Of a stretch of DNA of 64,000 bases, positions 1-12,721 are shown in pieces. Below the pieces are notes generated by a model, which did no database searches, was not told where the DNA came from, and saw nothing but the letters and a program-made list of their open reading frames with translations. Source of the stretch: Chaetorhynchus papuensis (taxonomy: Eukaryota > Chordata > Aves > Passeriformes > Rhipiduridae); contig VWYX01000624.1 in assembly GCA_013396525.1 (NCBI GenBank), forward strand, positions 430,815 to 494,814, given 5' to 3'. How positions within the stretch are numbered: position 1 is the stretch's first letter; every line of letters begins with the position of its first letter. Position numbers and translations under genes: made by a program.

Positions 1-1828
1 CAGGAACCCCTGCTGTACTTGTGATGCAGTGGGGGCACTGGGAAGGATAAACAAATGTTGGAGTAACAGTTTGTCTTCCCCCTTTTGCCAGCTAGTGCTA
101 CGGGGCTCACTTTTGTGGAGTGCTCAGGACCACTCCCTGGCTCCCATCAGCATTCCACGCTCATCTCCTTGTGATGTGAGGCAGGCAAGGTGTCAGTGAG
201 GCTCCCCTGCTCCTGAAGCAGTCTGTAGGGGAAACACGGCACTACATAGTCCTTGCATCCTTTCAGTGACTGCCCTGACAACTCTCCACTTAAGTTTCCC
301 AACGGCAGCATTTCCCTCTCACAAAAACATAGTTCACATTGGATTTTTACCACCAGTGAATAAATACTTTCGAGTAGTTATATTAATTAGGTTACAGATT
401 ATGCAGAACAGATTGGTTACAGAGGCACCTGCCCCCATAAAAGTCTCTGAAACAGGCTGGTGTTTTATTGCCCACTCACAAAACGATAATTTAACTGACT
501 TCCAGGGAAACTGAATTGCAAAAAGCAGCTTAAAATGATACTAATTATTAACGAAATTGTTTGCCTGTTTCTGGATGCATTGTGTTTATTTATTTATTTT
601 CTTTCTTACTGTTCCACAAATACTACACATAGTGGAACTTTTATCATGTGTGTCAGTGTTGAATGGTAAATTCCCTCGCACGCAGTGAATCTTACAGGCT
701 ATTGAATGCATAGTCTGTAACCATGGTGCCAATGCCATGCCTGATGTATTCCACCAATTTAGTAGCTGTTGTGAGAGGGATCACTGATGTGGAAAAAACC
801 AATGTTTAAAAGGTGGCTATTTCCATATACTTTCATTAGAACAGCCAGAGCAACAAATCTTTCATCCTTCCCAGGCTGCTGTGTTGTGGACCACGTCCCA
901 CTCTCACACAGACACAAACACCACTGATCTATAGAGTATAAATGGGATTAAATAGTGTGTCTTCATCTGCAAAATTAGAACAGTAAGTGGGAATAAAGAA
1001 GCCAGGACCTCTTTATTCAGTGAAGTCTGATGCCCCTTCAGAGCCAGACATGCCGACTTTCCCAACCAAAACCACTTCACATCAGTGAGCATTTCAGAGC
1101 AATCCTGGGACACAGCTGAAGTGTGTTCTGCTCCTGGCTTTGAGGCAAGAGTGACTGACCACCTCAAGGCTGCAGAGCCCTTCTTAATGGTGAGGGCAAG
1201 GTGCCAGAAGAGCTTCAGCTGGCAGATTTCACAGATGCAGAGGCTGGAAGAACTGGATTTCTGCCTGAAAAATAGTACCAGCTTGACCTGGAGCATTTAA
1301 GAACTGCACCTACCTCACTACATAATGCTATTGACATATTCATTTTTCAGAACAGAACAGGAGTACATGTAAGGGGAAGCCAGTGCATGTAAAGTGCTCA
1401 TGCCCTGAGCAAAGCTGGCCAGTGCAGAGGGCAGGTGAATACATCCATTGAGAAACCACAATCTGAATACACGTGAACTTCAACACCAAGTCAACAGTGG
1501 CTTTCCAAGAGGATGGCACCAGGGGCACTCCTGCTAAGATGTCTGCTAAACTGAAATTTATATTTATTCATGAGGTTTGCATCTGTCATTGGTATTTCTT
1601 ATGCAGGACTTGGCATTGTCTTCACAGGCAGGCTGTGGTTGTTGCCCAGCAAATGAATGCCAGAGCCTATGTTGATTTCCAGCTCTCTGCTGAATGGGAC
1701 CATGATGGGAGTGTATTTCTCTTCCCTGTAGCTGTGTGTGTGGTCAAACAGAGTGTGTGCGTGTAGATGTGTGATCAAACAGAGAATTATATGTGGCTGT
1801 AGCAGAACTGTTGGCTTTCTGTTCCCAG
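1..1828. other. MYO7B intron sequence, no exon recognised
   Basis: This stretch lies upstream of the first MYO7B exon I can recognise (acceptor just before position 1829). I looked on the plus strand for the preceding part of the second MyTH4 domain and found no convincing match with splice sites. The short open frames here have no recognisable similarity. It is best read as intron. Confidence 0.6.
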
Positions 1829-4800
1829 GTACAGCGAGACCAAGGGCTGGCAGCTCCTCTGGCTCTGCACCGGCCTCTTCCCACCCAGCAAGTCACTGCT
1901 CAAACATGCCCAGAAGTTCATAGAGACACGTCAGAAAGAAACACTGGCCCTGGGGTGCCGTCAAAGGATTCAGACGGTAATGAGGTAAATAATCTGGCAT
2001 ATAACCAGCTCAAAGTGTTCAAATATCAATAATCAGGTTCCAAAAAACACAGTGGCTAAAATAGTGTGACTCTCACTTTCCTTTTCCTCTTTACATCTTG
2101 GTTTTTTTAAGTGATCATTATTTTTAACTTTCTTTATGGACTTTGAACCAATAAACAGAGGTCTATGTCACAGTTTCACTTTTTTCTTTCACAGAGTTAG
2201 CAGCATTTTAAAAAGTTCATCATCACATGTAATTGCTTGACTCCCAGAGCTGGGTGTTTCAAACATTCTAAAGGGCATGCAGCTTGGAATGATGCCGTTG
2301 ATGATATCCTGACCTTACTTTTCTTTGGTGAGGCAGCATGTCCTTGTTGAAAGGATCAGTACAATCAATTCCTATTCTTTGAAAAAACCCAAATGAGCAA
2401 AGCCCTCTTACCGGGCTGCTCACAGCAAGGCACTTCTCCATCCACTTGGCATTACAACAGGCTGAAGCAACAAGACCCCCAAACCACAGGGCTTCCTGAG
2501 CTTCTGAATGACTTGTTGTTCTAAGGGAGATGACACAACCAGAGAGAGGGGGAGGGCTAACAGGATTTCAAGAAGGATCAACTGAACTGTAGGGGAAAGG
2601 TTTCCCTAGATTCCTCCAAGCACTGGAATTACCCAGCTAGCCACTCTAAGAACAAAGCTTTGGCATCAAGCTTGACTCCAGCCTTCTCCCTTTTGATGGG
2701 TGCTGTGATTTACCACCTGCCTGCCACAGACCTCATCAGTAAAGAATCCACCCAATGATTTCTCCTTCCAGCTCCTCCATCCTCCCCTTTCTCTCAGGCT
2801 GGGCCCCACATTTAGTCTGTGAGCCCCATGGGTCAGGCTCTAGGGGAACACTGACACAGTGGATATCCCCCTTGCAGTAGGGTTGCAGGATGGGGTTTGG
2901 CACTGCTGGGAAAATGTCACCACACATTGAACTCACTTTTGAAGTGCCTGAAAAATGCATGGCAAGGAATGCTATTCATTGTTCATTTCTATGGAGAAGA
3001 CTTAAAAATTCCTGCCTCCCTATATCACGTGCTATTCATGCTCTAAGCCCTGTTGAGCTGAACAGAGCTGCTTTAGAGAGAGCAAACAGGGAGAGGAAAG
3101 CAGAATGGGCTGTTTGGAAGGAGAATTTTATCTGCTAAACTGCCCCAGATCTGGAGCTGGGGGATGGGAAGAGGAACAAAGACAAATCTTGTCTTCTAAG
3201 AGCATTCTTTTCCTAAGATTAAACTTGCCCCTTCATAGAATAGAATAGAATAGAATAGAATAGAATAGAATAAACTATTTCAGTTGGAAGGGATCTTCAA
3301 TGATCAACTAGCCCAACTTCTCCCTGTAAGTAACCTGGTCTCTTTGAAAAGGGGAGAGCAGGCAGCTCAAAGGATTGACCTACAATACATACAGGGGAAG
3401 CCAACTGAGCCTTTGGCTCATAAAGTCTTTTCCTCCATAAAGCACTTTACAACTTCACTCCCAGAATCCTGGCCAGGGAACCACCCTGATGGGAGTTAAG
3501 CAGATCTCACCTTGGCAGTGAATTCCTCGCTCAGGCTGCAAGGAGAGGTGGGTAGCCCTATGCCTCTGCAGCCCAGCTGCTGCACTTCCTTGAGCTCCCA
3601 GGGCCTCCGTCTGATGCCAGTTCAGAAACAGGTGACTGAGTGGGGCAGGTCCACAATTCATACAGTGCCTGCACAGTACAAAGCACATGCTGTTCAGCTT
3701 GGTTACAGTCAAGTTTTCCTTCTCCAAATGGAAATGCTCCTTTATTGAATGGAAAAAAATTAGTTTTCAAATCCACACAATTAAAGCTTGGATCCAGACT
3801 AACCTCCTCCTGAAAGACTGATCCAGTGTGAGAGGCCCATAAGCTATGGTGTTCAAAATATCTGAACAGCCTGTTCTGTGCCACCGGCAGGAACTTACTG
3901 GCCCCAGGAGATAATTTGCTACATTTGTTCTCAAGGTTTTGGCACAACTGAGACTTCAGGGCCAGTTCCTTTGCTTTAAAAGGCAGCTCTGCTCTGAGGT
4001 ATAATTTCAAAGAACTGCATTTGTACAGCTTAAGCACCTCCTGAGTCAGTGATTGCACTCCAGCTCTTTATATAAAATGTAATGCTTTCAGCAGCCCTCC
4101 AGACCTTTTTGGTACTTGGGCTCCAAGTAATTTTGTATCGAATACATATCTTTTTGCTGATGAATGAATTAAATAAATGTATTTCTCCTTGTAGCCATTT
4201 TATTCACACTTCAGTAAGGAAAAATGATGCTGAATCCATAGAAGAGGAAATGGTACTAACTCAAAGGTGCCTTATTCATGCAACCTCCTTGCAGACTAGA
4301 ACAGCCTTTACTTCACTAAGTCATTAGACTTCTAATAAGACCCTCAGTTTATTGCTGTTAATATACTGAATTTGCACTGGGGTGGAGATCCACTGGAGCC
4401 CACCCCATCACACAGTACTGGCATTTTGGAAGGCGTCTGCTGTTCAGATGGAATACTGTTGTTCAGTTCCTCAATGATTAAATCTCTTATGATGGTGGTG
4501 GCATTTTCCAGGAGTGGCTGCAGGAAGTGGGCACCTCATCCTGTGGAGGTTGAGTCCATCTTACAGAACAACACTAAGATCTCACACAAGATTTGCTTCC
4601 CCAATGAAACAGAACAGGTGAGCATTTACTTGTTTTCCCAGCCTTGACCATTTTTCCAGCCATGATGTGTTCATCCAGGAGCATGTATGAAGACATTTGG
4701 TATTCTTATTTCTTCCTCTCCTCTGCATAACAAGAGTCTTGTTATCTCATAGACATTTGATGTGGGAACAAACACCAAAATCCGGACTCTGTGTCAGAAC

Positions 4801-7800
4801 ATCGCTTCCAAATTGCAGCTGAGCTCCTGGGAAGGTTTCAGCCTCTTTGTGAAGATTGCAGACAAGGTAACTCCTTCTTGACTCTGGCAGGGTAGCCAGA
4901 CTGCCCCTCCTGTATTACTTATTCATCAGACCACCTAAACAACAATATTAAGCCAAGGACCAGAGCAGGTGATTACTGCTTCTGTCTTACTGAGGGGATA
5001 CAACCTAAACTTCAACTTCTAGCACCTGACAATTATTTTCAGTCTCTTCAAGGGGCTGGATGGAGATGCAGAGTTTCTACCAGTCTGTCACTACCCAGGT
5101 GGCACTAAAAGCAGAGTAGATGTAGGCTTTCCAGCAGCTGCTAGGATGGTTGCATATTGCTGGATTTAGCCCTTTTTCACTCAGGCTTTGCCCAGATGTG
5201 CTGCATATGTACAGTGCCTGCTAGGATTAAGGAAAGTAGGGGCAACCACCACCAGCTGATTACTCTCTGGTTTGTTGGGAGCTTGCCTTGCCTGAGCTGA
5301 AGCTTGGGCTGGCTGTCTTGCTGAAAGGTCCCTTGAAATTGTGATCAAGGCAAAAGCAGCATTGAGCCCTAGCACAGGGAGTTTCTGGTGTGCTGCCTTC
5401 CTGAAAAGAGAAACCCAGTATGTAACAACACTTAACAAAGAGAAGCAGCATGGGAATAAGGTAGGGATCTTCAGCTTGACTTCAGTAAGCAGCATGGAAA
5501 GCAAAAAGCAACAGAAGATGCAATAAAGATCCCCATATGAAATGTAAGTAAATTGAGCCTTTCTCCTATTTTTCTACTTCTTTCCTGCTGTAATTCTGCC
5601 CTCTCACTGTAGACAGGGAAAGAAAATTCAGACCGATACTTGGGTATGTGGCACAGGCGGTATTTGATACGATGTGCTAACCCCTCCTTTCTCTCCTTCA
5701 TTGCTTGGCCTCTGCAGGTAATCAGCCAGAATGAAGCAGACTACTTCTTCGACTCACTAAGGCAGGTGACAGACTGGAACAGGAGGAACAAACCAGGAAA
5801 AGATGGTAAGGAGAATGCCAGCATGACAAGAAGCTGCACGAGATGCTGTGTTTAACTGGAAAGCAGCTGATCCATCCAGTAGGATTCACTCCATGTTGGG
5901 AGGTGTTTAGCAGAGTCTTACATAATTTTTGGTTGTACATACATGGTTACTGCCTGCACCAGCAGCAAGATCCCGTGACCTGATGCAGCCAAGCACTGGC
6001 TATCAAGAACACCAGAACATTTCTGTGGGAGGATCTCTCCAGAAATTTTAAATTGGTAAAAAATATTTTTTTGACCTGTTGTATCCAAAGCATGCAGTTG
6101 GATACATGCAAGTTAGATAAGTTGATCCTCAAATGTTAAGAATCAGCCAACACATGCAAATAGGTTCTTTACACAGTGTCACTCACATACCTTGGGTTCT
6201 TAGAAAACTTTTAACCAGGTTATTACCTGATGATACCCAAACACAAGTTATATTGTCAAGGGACCACTTGTTAGGCTAAAACAATGTAACACTAATAACA
6301 GCAATGCCTTGCACTTAACGTCCCCCCCTTCCCCCCCTGCCCACGGATAATATACATTTTGAAATCTACATCAAACTCAAATCCACTCAAATTTCGCATC
6401 AATTTGTCCTGACCTTTGCATATTTCAGGACAGCTGAGGTTCAACTTCCTGAAGCTCTGTCTATGTATCTAAGACTTTATAACTTCTATTCCCTTAGCTG
6501 ATGTAGCTGCTGGGAGCACTAAAAATCACAGTATAAAGATGTGGGTGAACTAAATCACAGTTCATTTGTAGAAGCACAGCCATCGGGGATGTACTCACTT
6601 CCATGTAAGAGAATTTGGGTGTGCTGCATACCAGCAGGCAGCTGTCATGAGCACCAATAACAAACAGTCAATGGCAGTCCCTCAACTTCTCCATCTGATC
6701 ATTGCATGAGCAGTGTCCAGGAACTGAAAACTAATAATCTGTCATCTAAAATGGCTTTATGTGTTGTTTTGTTAGTAATTTTGTTTGTTACTATTAAAAC
6801 CATAATTACTTTTCTCAAGAAATTCACAAGCCATTTAAAAACTGTAGAACTGTCAGTGACATAGAGAACACTAACAAGATCTGGTCTCCTTAGGGGCTGC
6901 TCTGTCTGTAGCGTATGAGGTGTACTTCATGAGAAAGCTGTGGCTGAATGTCACTCCTGGCAAGGACCTAAAAGCTGATACCATTTTCCATTACCACCAG
7001 GTAAGCAGCTCTCTAAAGCAGAGATATCTTGTGATCCAAGAAAGGGTTGGAAAGGATCTTTAAAGATCACCCAGAGAACCTTCAGAAGGAATCAAATGTT
7101 CTTGGGATATCTTTGGACTGTGTTTGGCAAGACTTGCATCCTGACCTCAACAAATTCAGAATGCTAAAGTCAGTGTTTGCTTTGGCCCATTCTGCCTGCA
7201 TTCAGAGCTGGTCTCTTCCAGGAGCTGCCGAAGTACCTCAGAGGCTACCACAAGTGTTCCAAGGATGAAGCTGTGCAGCTGGCAGGGCTGATTTATAAAG
7301 TGCACTTCAACAATGACCGCACACAGCTGGCAACCATTCCCAAAATCCTGAAGGAGCTCGTTCCAGATAATCTGCTCCGAGCAGTGTCACCAGATGAATG
7401 GAAGAAGGTAAGAACATCCACTTTCATTAGTCGTATTACATATACAGAGCTTTAGTAGACAAGACACATTGAGCCACACTACATTTTTGATCTGATGGTC
7501 TTTGAAAGTACTGTGGGGGATGGCATTGGATATTGCTGGATTTGCCAGCAGGATAGCAAGAGGATTTGCCTCTTATAATCCAAATTTTACATATTCTACC
7601 AAAGTTCTGAAAGATATGTGCAGGCCTGGATGGCTTATCTGAAGTGTGCATCTTTCTTGGAGATACTAATCTATTTCCAGTGCCCAGAAAAAGAGAGATA
7701 GGAGAGTCAGTGATTGGACTCGGAAGTTGAGGATACTGGACAGAAACAGAAAATTAAGGTGTCTCATAAGTATTTCTTGGCAGCAAATCAATTTCCTTGT

Positions 7801-10776
7801 ACCGTGTCCATGCTACTTACAGCAGAAGGCTCTTTTATCCACAAAAAGAGCAAGGAAGTTTCAGCGGGTACGAATCACTTAGTCTGCTGAGGGAAACACA
7901 GGACATTCTTTCAAATACAAAGGGCAAATTCACCCTACATTTTTCAGCCAATGATGTAATACGTATCTGTTAGTGTTGAACACTGGCTTTCTGAGTTTTA
8001 TCTCACATTGCCCCTCTGCCCTGAAGTCCATTTCCTTCGGCTGCTGAGCTTCCTTCACCCAGCACAGGAATAAGGAACACTGGAGGGCTCTGGATTCACC
8101 TTGCCCCATGGCATGGCAGCTGCTTTCATTTTCAGTCTTCTGTTGCTGGGGCAAAAAGCCAGATGGCAATGATGAGCTGATGCTGTCTTTAGTGCTAATG
8201 CTAGGCATTGGAAACCTGCCTGTCTCCAACTCAACTGGCTTTGCATCCTCTTTTCCTAAACAGAGCATTATTGCAGCATATAGTAAACATGAAGGAAAAA
8301 CTGTGGATGAAGCCAAGATTGCCTTCTTGAAAATGATACAGCGGTGGCCAACATTTGGATCAGCCTTTTTTGAGGTGAAGGTAGGTTTGAAGGCCTGTGT
8401 GAGTGGATTTAGTAGTAGATCAGTACTGAGGGATACAGACCGACTATAATTCCATATTTGAAAGTAGAAATATATTATAAAGCTGAATTCCTGTAATCTA
8501 TTGAGGAAAACTCAGATCCTTCCAAGTTGGGAGACGGATTCTTTATCCATTCTGAACTATGCTTGTTGCTTACTGGCAATGTTGTTCTAGTTATAATACC
8601 TCTATTACAATTGTGTAGTAGCTGTAGGGGGCTTAATTGTCCTGTCATTGCTCTCCACTAGAAAATGCTGCCAAATTGTATGTCTTTGGGGACTCTTCCC
8701 TCAGAAAAGAATTGTACTAATCCTCTCATTCTGGAGTGGATATCTCCCAAGAATAATTTCCCACGTGTTACCTTTAATTTCTCCTCACTAGGCTCTTAAG
8801 TGGTTTGCAATCAATCATTAAGCCTATTATCTGACAGCATAGTAAATAATGGACCTGATTCTGCTGTCATGTAGCATTTGCTCAAGTCATCAATACATGG
8901 CTAAAATATTTCAGTGTTCATTTGGGAAAGAGAACAAGAAGCACTGGACACTGTTAAAGGTCCCTAGGCCCCTGAAACTGATAATTTCTCAATTTTCTGC
9001 TTATCTTGCTGTGTTACTCGTTTACAGCAAGCCTCAGAGCCCAGTTTCCCAGAGATTGTATTGATTGCAATCAACAAGCAAGGAGTCTCGCTGATACATC
9101 AGAAGACAAAGGTAACAGCTGCTTCTCACAAGTCCATCTAAGGAAGGATTGAACGGATCCTGCTAATTTAGGGACAGTGATAGGACCAGGAGTGGTAGGA
9201 GAGGATAGAGGCTCTCTATTAATTTTCTGTGTGAAACTGAAGAAAATGTTACTGCCTCAAATCACTTCTTTGCAGTTTCTACACAGGAAAGGAAAAGGGT
9301 AGAGCATCTCTGAAAAAAGACATGGGAATCATGATAGACCTGGCAAGGTGGTAAGATCAGGAAGATGGATGGGCAGTGCACCTGGGAACCTGCTTCAGAA
9401 AAATGCTTTGCAGGAAGCCCCAGCTGTCTAAAAGATCAGGCTGAATGGCCATGTTTAGCTGCAGTCTAACCCCAACAGTCTGGTCATACCAAGTTCTCAG
9501 GAAAAGGGAGTATCACTATTTGCTTTTAATATTGAAACAAATTAAAAGTGAGTTTTAGATTATTGTAAATCTAATGGCAGTGTGCTAAGGCAAAAATCAA
9601 TATATAATGAAAGGAAGTCTCATTAGTGTGATTAAGATTCACCTGTTTGGTGAAAATACAATATACCATTAATCTGGATACAAGAACTACCTTGATCCAC
9701 TGTTTTTATAAATGAAGTGAGAAAGAACAAGAATTCTGTGGCTCTACATGTAACAGCCTGTTTTCATTTGAGAAATGTTCTGTAGTTCAGTTTGTTTCCC
9801 CTTACAGGATATTTTAACAGTCTACCCCTTCAATAAAATCTCCAACTGGAGCAGTGGGAGCACGTACTTTCACATGACAATAGGGAACCTGGTACGAGGA
9901 AACCGGCTCTTATGTGAGACATCTCTGGTAAGAAGAGTTTTGCCAACTTAGATGCACCAAAATCCTAATTTTTCCTTTCCAACCAGGATTGCTACAAAAG
10001 ATGGTGCAAAAACAGATAAATGCCAGTGCAGATACAAAAAGCATTCACTGCTGTGTCAATAAAACTGCCATTTAGAACTGGTTCAGTTCATATATAATGC
10101 TATCTGATGCAAAGATGCAAGACACAGGACACAAGGGAAAATAGTTATTTCCCAAATTCTTCCCATATATCAAAATTCTATCCATCTGAGAAGTTAAGAC
10201 TGCAGAGCTACATAAGAGGGTTTTTGCCTTGCATGTCTGCCTCCAGTTATGTAGTAATGCCAGCCTTGTAAGACTTCATATTTTCCTGGGAGTGGTACCA
10301 TCTTTTTAACAACTGGTTTCAGACTATTCACAGTCTCAGAGAAGCATCACTGTATTAATATTTAAAGGTAGGTTTGTAAAGATAACAAAAACATATAAAG
10401 GCTAACTTCTCTGACAGAAAAGCTCAGGTTCTTAAATACAAGAATCTTAACTACAAGTCAAGCTACAGAGTGAATACCAAAGAGACAGTAGAGCTATGCT
10501 CTGTAAAGTTTTGGAAATCTATGAAAAGCAGAGGGAGAAATGGATACATTATAACTAAAACAGTGACAGCTATTGAAAGAGGAGATGCTCATGCAAGGAA
10601 GAACCTGAGAAGATGATAAATGAGGGAGGAAATGATAGTTATTTTTGCTTCTGGAGCTCTCTGAGAGATTTAAGACTTTTCTTTCCTGACAGGGTTACAA
10701 AATGGATGACCTGTTAACATCCTATGTACGCCTGCTCATGAATGCTGTGAACAAGCAAAAGACCCTCCCAGCCTGA
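1829..10776 (+). CDS. MYO7B: Unconventional myosin VIIb, C-terminal ten coding exons (partial)
   Basis: Ten in-phase GT-AG exons: 1829-1984, 4512-4617, 4753-4866, 5718-5805, 6894-7000, 7222-7407, 8264-8380, 9028-9111, 9808-9927 and 10693-10776, with TGA at 10774. Together they encode the last 386 residues. Exon 1 gives the end of the second MyTH4 domain (GWQLLWLCTGLFPP). The rest gives the C-terminal FERM domain: an F1 lobe ending near EGFSLFVKIADK, an F2 lobe with ELPKYLRGYHKC and WPTFGSAFFEVK, and an F3 lobe ending GYKMDDLLTSY. This tail binds scaffold and adhesion partners that anchor the motor in microvilli. The motor, IQ and first MyTH4-FERM parts lie outside the window. MYO7A is very similar; I chose MYO7B because LIMS2 and GPR17 are adjacent, as in other vertebrates. 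All phases join without a lesion, so the gene looks functional. Confidence 0.9.
1985..4511. other. MYO7B intron with a CR1 tail
   Basis: Intron between the exons ending at 1984 (AG|GTAAAT donor) and starting at 4512 (TTTTCCAG acceptor). Apart from the CR1 remnant near 3.24-3.32 kb I see nothing functional. The long minus-strand open frame at 3558-4058 has no recognisable domain. Confidence 0.7.
3236..3320 (-). repeat. CR1 LINE 3' end with (TAGAA)7 tail
   Basis: Seven tandem TAGAA units at 3236-3270 run into a sequence resembling the reverse complement of a CR1 3' terminus, with its GTTGGAAGGGATCTTCAATGA block. CR1 is the main avian LINE and normally ends in short tandem octamer-like repeats, so the microsatellite probably expanded from the CR1 tail. 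The minus-strand orientation is inferred from the order of tail and body. Confidence 0.7.
7042..7076 (-). repeat. Possible short CR1 tail fragment
   Basis: About 35 bp in a MYO7B intron (GGTTGGAAAGGATCTTTAAA and following bases) resembles the block next to CR1 3' ends. It is too short for a firm call. Confidence 0.3.
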
Positions 10777-12370
10777 GAGTGGATAGAGTCCATGACCTGT
10801 ACTTGTGCCAAACTACCTGTAATTTCATATCCCAGAAGAAATACCATTTAAAAAAATATTAATCTTGATGATCAATCTTCTGATCACACATTGAATGAAC
10901 TGAGTTGCTGAAATACTACTACAAGAGAAGCTCAAGTAAGCATGTGCTTTCAAATATCTGTAACATTTCTGTCTTAGATGTAATATCAGAATTCTATTCA
11001 GATTTTGGATTTAGAGAAAGTTTAGATGGACTTTAATGTTCTGCGGGAGTGGGGGAACCCTGTGAGGGCCCCTCCTAGTAGCTTGAATCTCCTCCATTCA
11101 AAGACAGACACACATTAAGAGCTGTCTTCCTTTTGGAAAGAAAATGCCCCTTATTGTGTATGTTCTTACCAAATGCACAAACTCAAAGAGTCTTTGGAAA
11201 CAAAGGTAATGTAATTTTTTTCCTCCTATTGGCAATTATAAGAGTGGAGAGATGCCCTTTAGTAGTAGATAACTGGACACTTTGAAAGGTAAGACGCTGG
11301 GTTTCATCCTCTGATCCCTAGATTACATGCTGCACATTACAGTAGACTGACAGCCAATTACTGTCAGAATGTAACTGTCCTTCCTGCATGTTGCTAAACT
11401 TGCAGGCTGTCCCCTGATTTACCACAGCCTTGCTTAAATTAAATAGTCTTCTTTCTTCCACATGTTATAATCCTCTTGGAAACTATCAACTGCTTTCTAC
11501 TGTGCAGTTTCTAGTAAGCGCTGAAATGAGTCTGGGGTTTGGGTCCATCACTTTTAGTTGCTCCTATTTCAAGATACAGATGAGCTATTCAGTGCAAATC
11601 AGAACTGAAGAACTCAGTCTAACAGAATTCTGTTGAAAAGAGACTTTTCTGCTCTACAAACATGTTCTGTTTGGAGTTGTGCAGACATTCCTTCACAAGA
11701 CAAGAATAATAGCTTTAATTTCTCCTGATCTTTTCTGTTTCCTGTTTAGCAGACAGTTTGAGTGGTAAAATTTGATTCAACACTTGTTCACCTCTCAGAG
11801 CTTTGTAGAAACACAGCTTTGGTGCCAGAGTATGTAAAGCAGATATGCACTACGGTGGGAGTAAGCTTAGCTGCTTCCCCCTCAGAACAAGTACTCCTCC
11901 CTTGCTCCCAGTGAAACATGGATATGTCTTAAAGCATTTACACCAAGTTCCTTGAGACACAATCTGGCAGTGCTGGAAATGCAGCTCTGCCTGATCTCTC
12001 AACTTTGCCAATGGATGCACAATGGTTCTCTTGTTCCCTCTGACATGCGTGTGCAAAATTCAAATGCTGGTGGGAGTTTTGTATATGGGTGGCAGGCAAG
12101 AGCCCCACTCCCTTTGTGCATCTAAATGAGTGCCACACCTCTCAGAATAGCTGATCCTTTTGCAAGCAGTTAGATGCTCCTGCTGTAATGTCCATTGCTG
12201 GCAATGGAAACGCTGGAGTCTAACTATCCAGAGTGGTTTTGTCACCCAGTGTCTGATCTAACTACCTATAACTGAGAAATGTTCAACACTTCACCTGTAC
12301 AAAAAGAAATTTTGTGGCCAAACTGTACTGTTTCTGGTTTTGAAATAAAGACTGCAGAAAATCAACCACA
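10777..12370 (+). other. MYO7B: MYO7B 3' untranslated region
   Basis: Sequence from the MYO7B TGA to just past the first canonical AATAAA on this strand (12344-12349). No splice signal or reading frame suggests more coding sequence. The distal end is inferred only from the polyadenylation signal. Confidence 0.55.
12344..12349 (+). terminator. MYO7B: Candidate MYO7B polyadenylation signal
   Basis: Canonical AATAAA in the context TTTTGAAATAAAGACTG, about 1.57 kb after the stop codon and followed by A-rich sequence. The LIMS2 tail comes from the other strand about 350 bp further on. Confidence 0.55.
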
Positions 12371-12703
12371 ATGTTCTTTTTTTACCAAGTGAATGTTTGT
12401 TCCAGATCCATGTAACCTAAATCTACCAAATATCCACTATATCCTGTAAATGATCATAGCATCCCATCTGCTCATTAAATACACAACGCAATTTGTACAA
12501 GATAGCCGGTAAAAGGATGATACCCCTTTCTGCACATCCTCATCAACCAACCCATCACCACAAAAGCAGCACAGGTCCAAAATGTGAATTCACCACAGCA
12601 GTGCCTCAGGTTTGGGCAAACCCAGAGTTCCTCAGAGTGGGTAATGCTCTCTGGCTAAGCACTGAAAATATGGTATTAAATGTACACTATACAAATTTTT
12701 TCC

Positions 12704-12721
12704 TTTTTTTTTTTTTTTTTT
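12704..12721 (+). repeat. T18 homopolymer at the inferred LIMS2 3' end
   Basis: A run of 18 T on the plus strand, reading A18 on the LIMS2 strand. It lies about 30 nt beyond an ATTAAA on the minus strand (12753-12758), just where cleavage would be expected. It may be a genomic A tract or may come from another retroposed tail. Confidence 0.6.

Noticed and set aside
3558..4058. 166-codon minus-strand open frame in a MYO7B intron
   Set aside because: No domain, no splice or promoter context, and composition like surrounding intron.
1829..10776. MYO7A instead of MYO7B
   Set aside because: The tails of the two paralogues are very similar, but the adjacent LIMS2 and nested GPR17 match the MYO7B locus.
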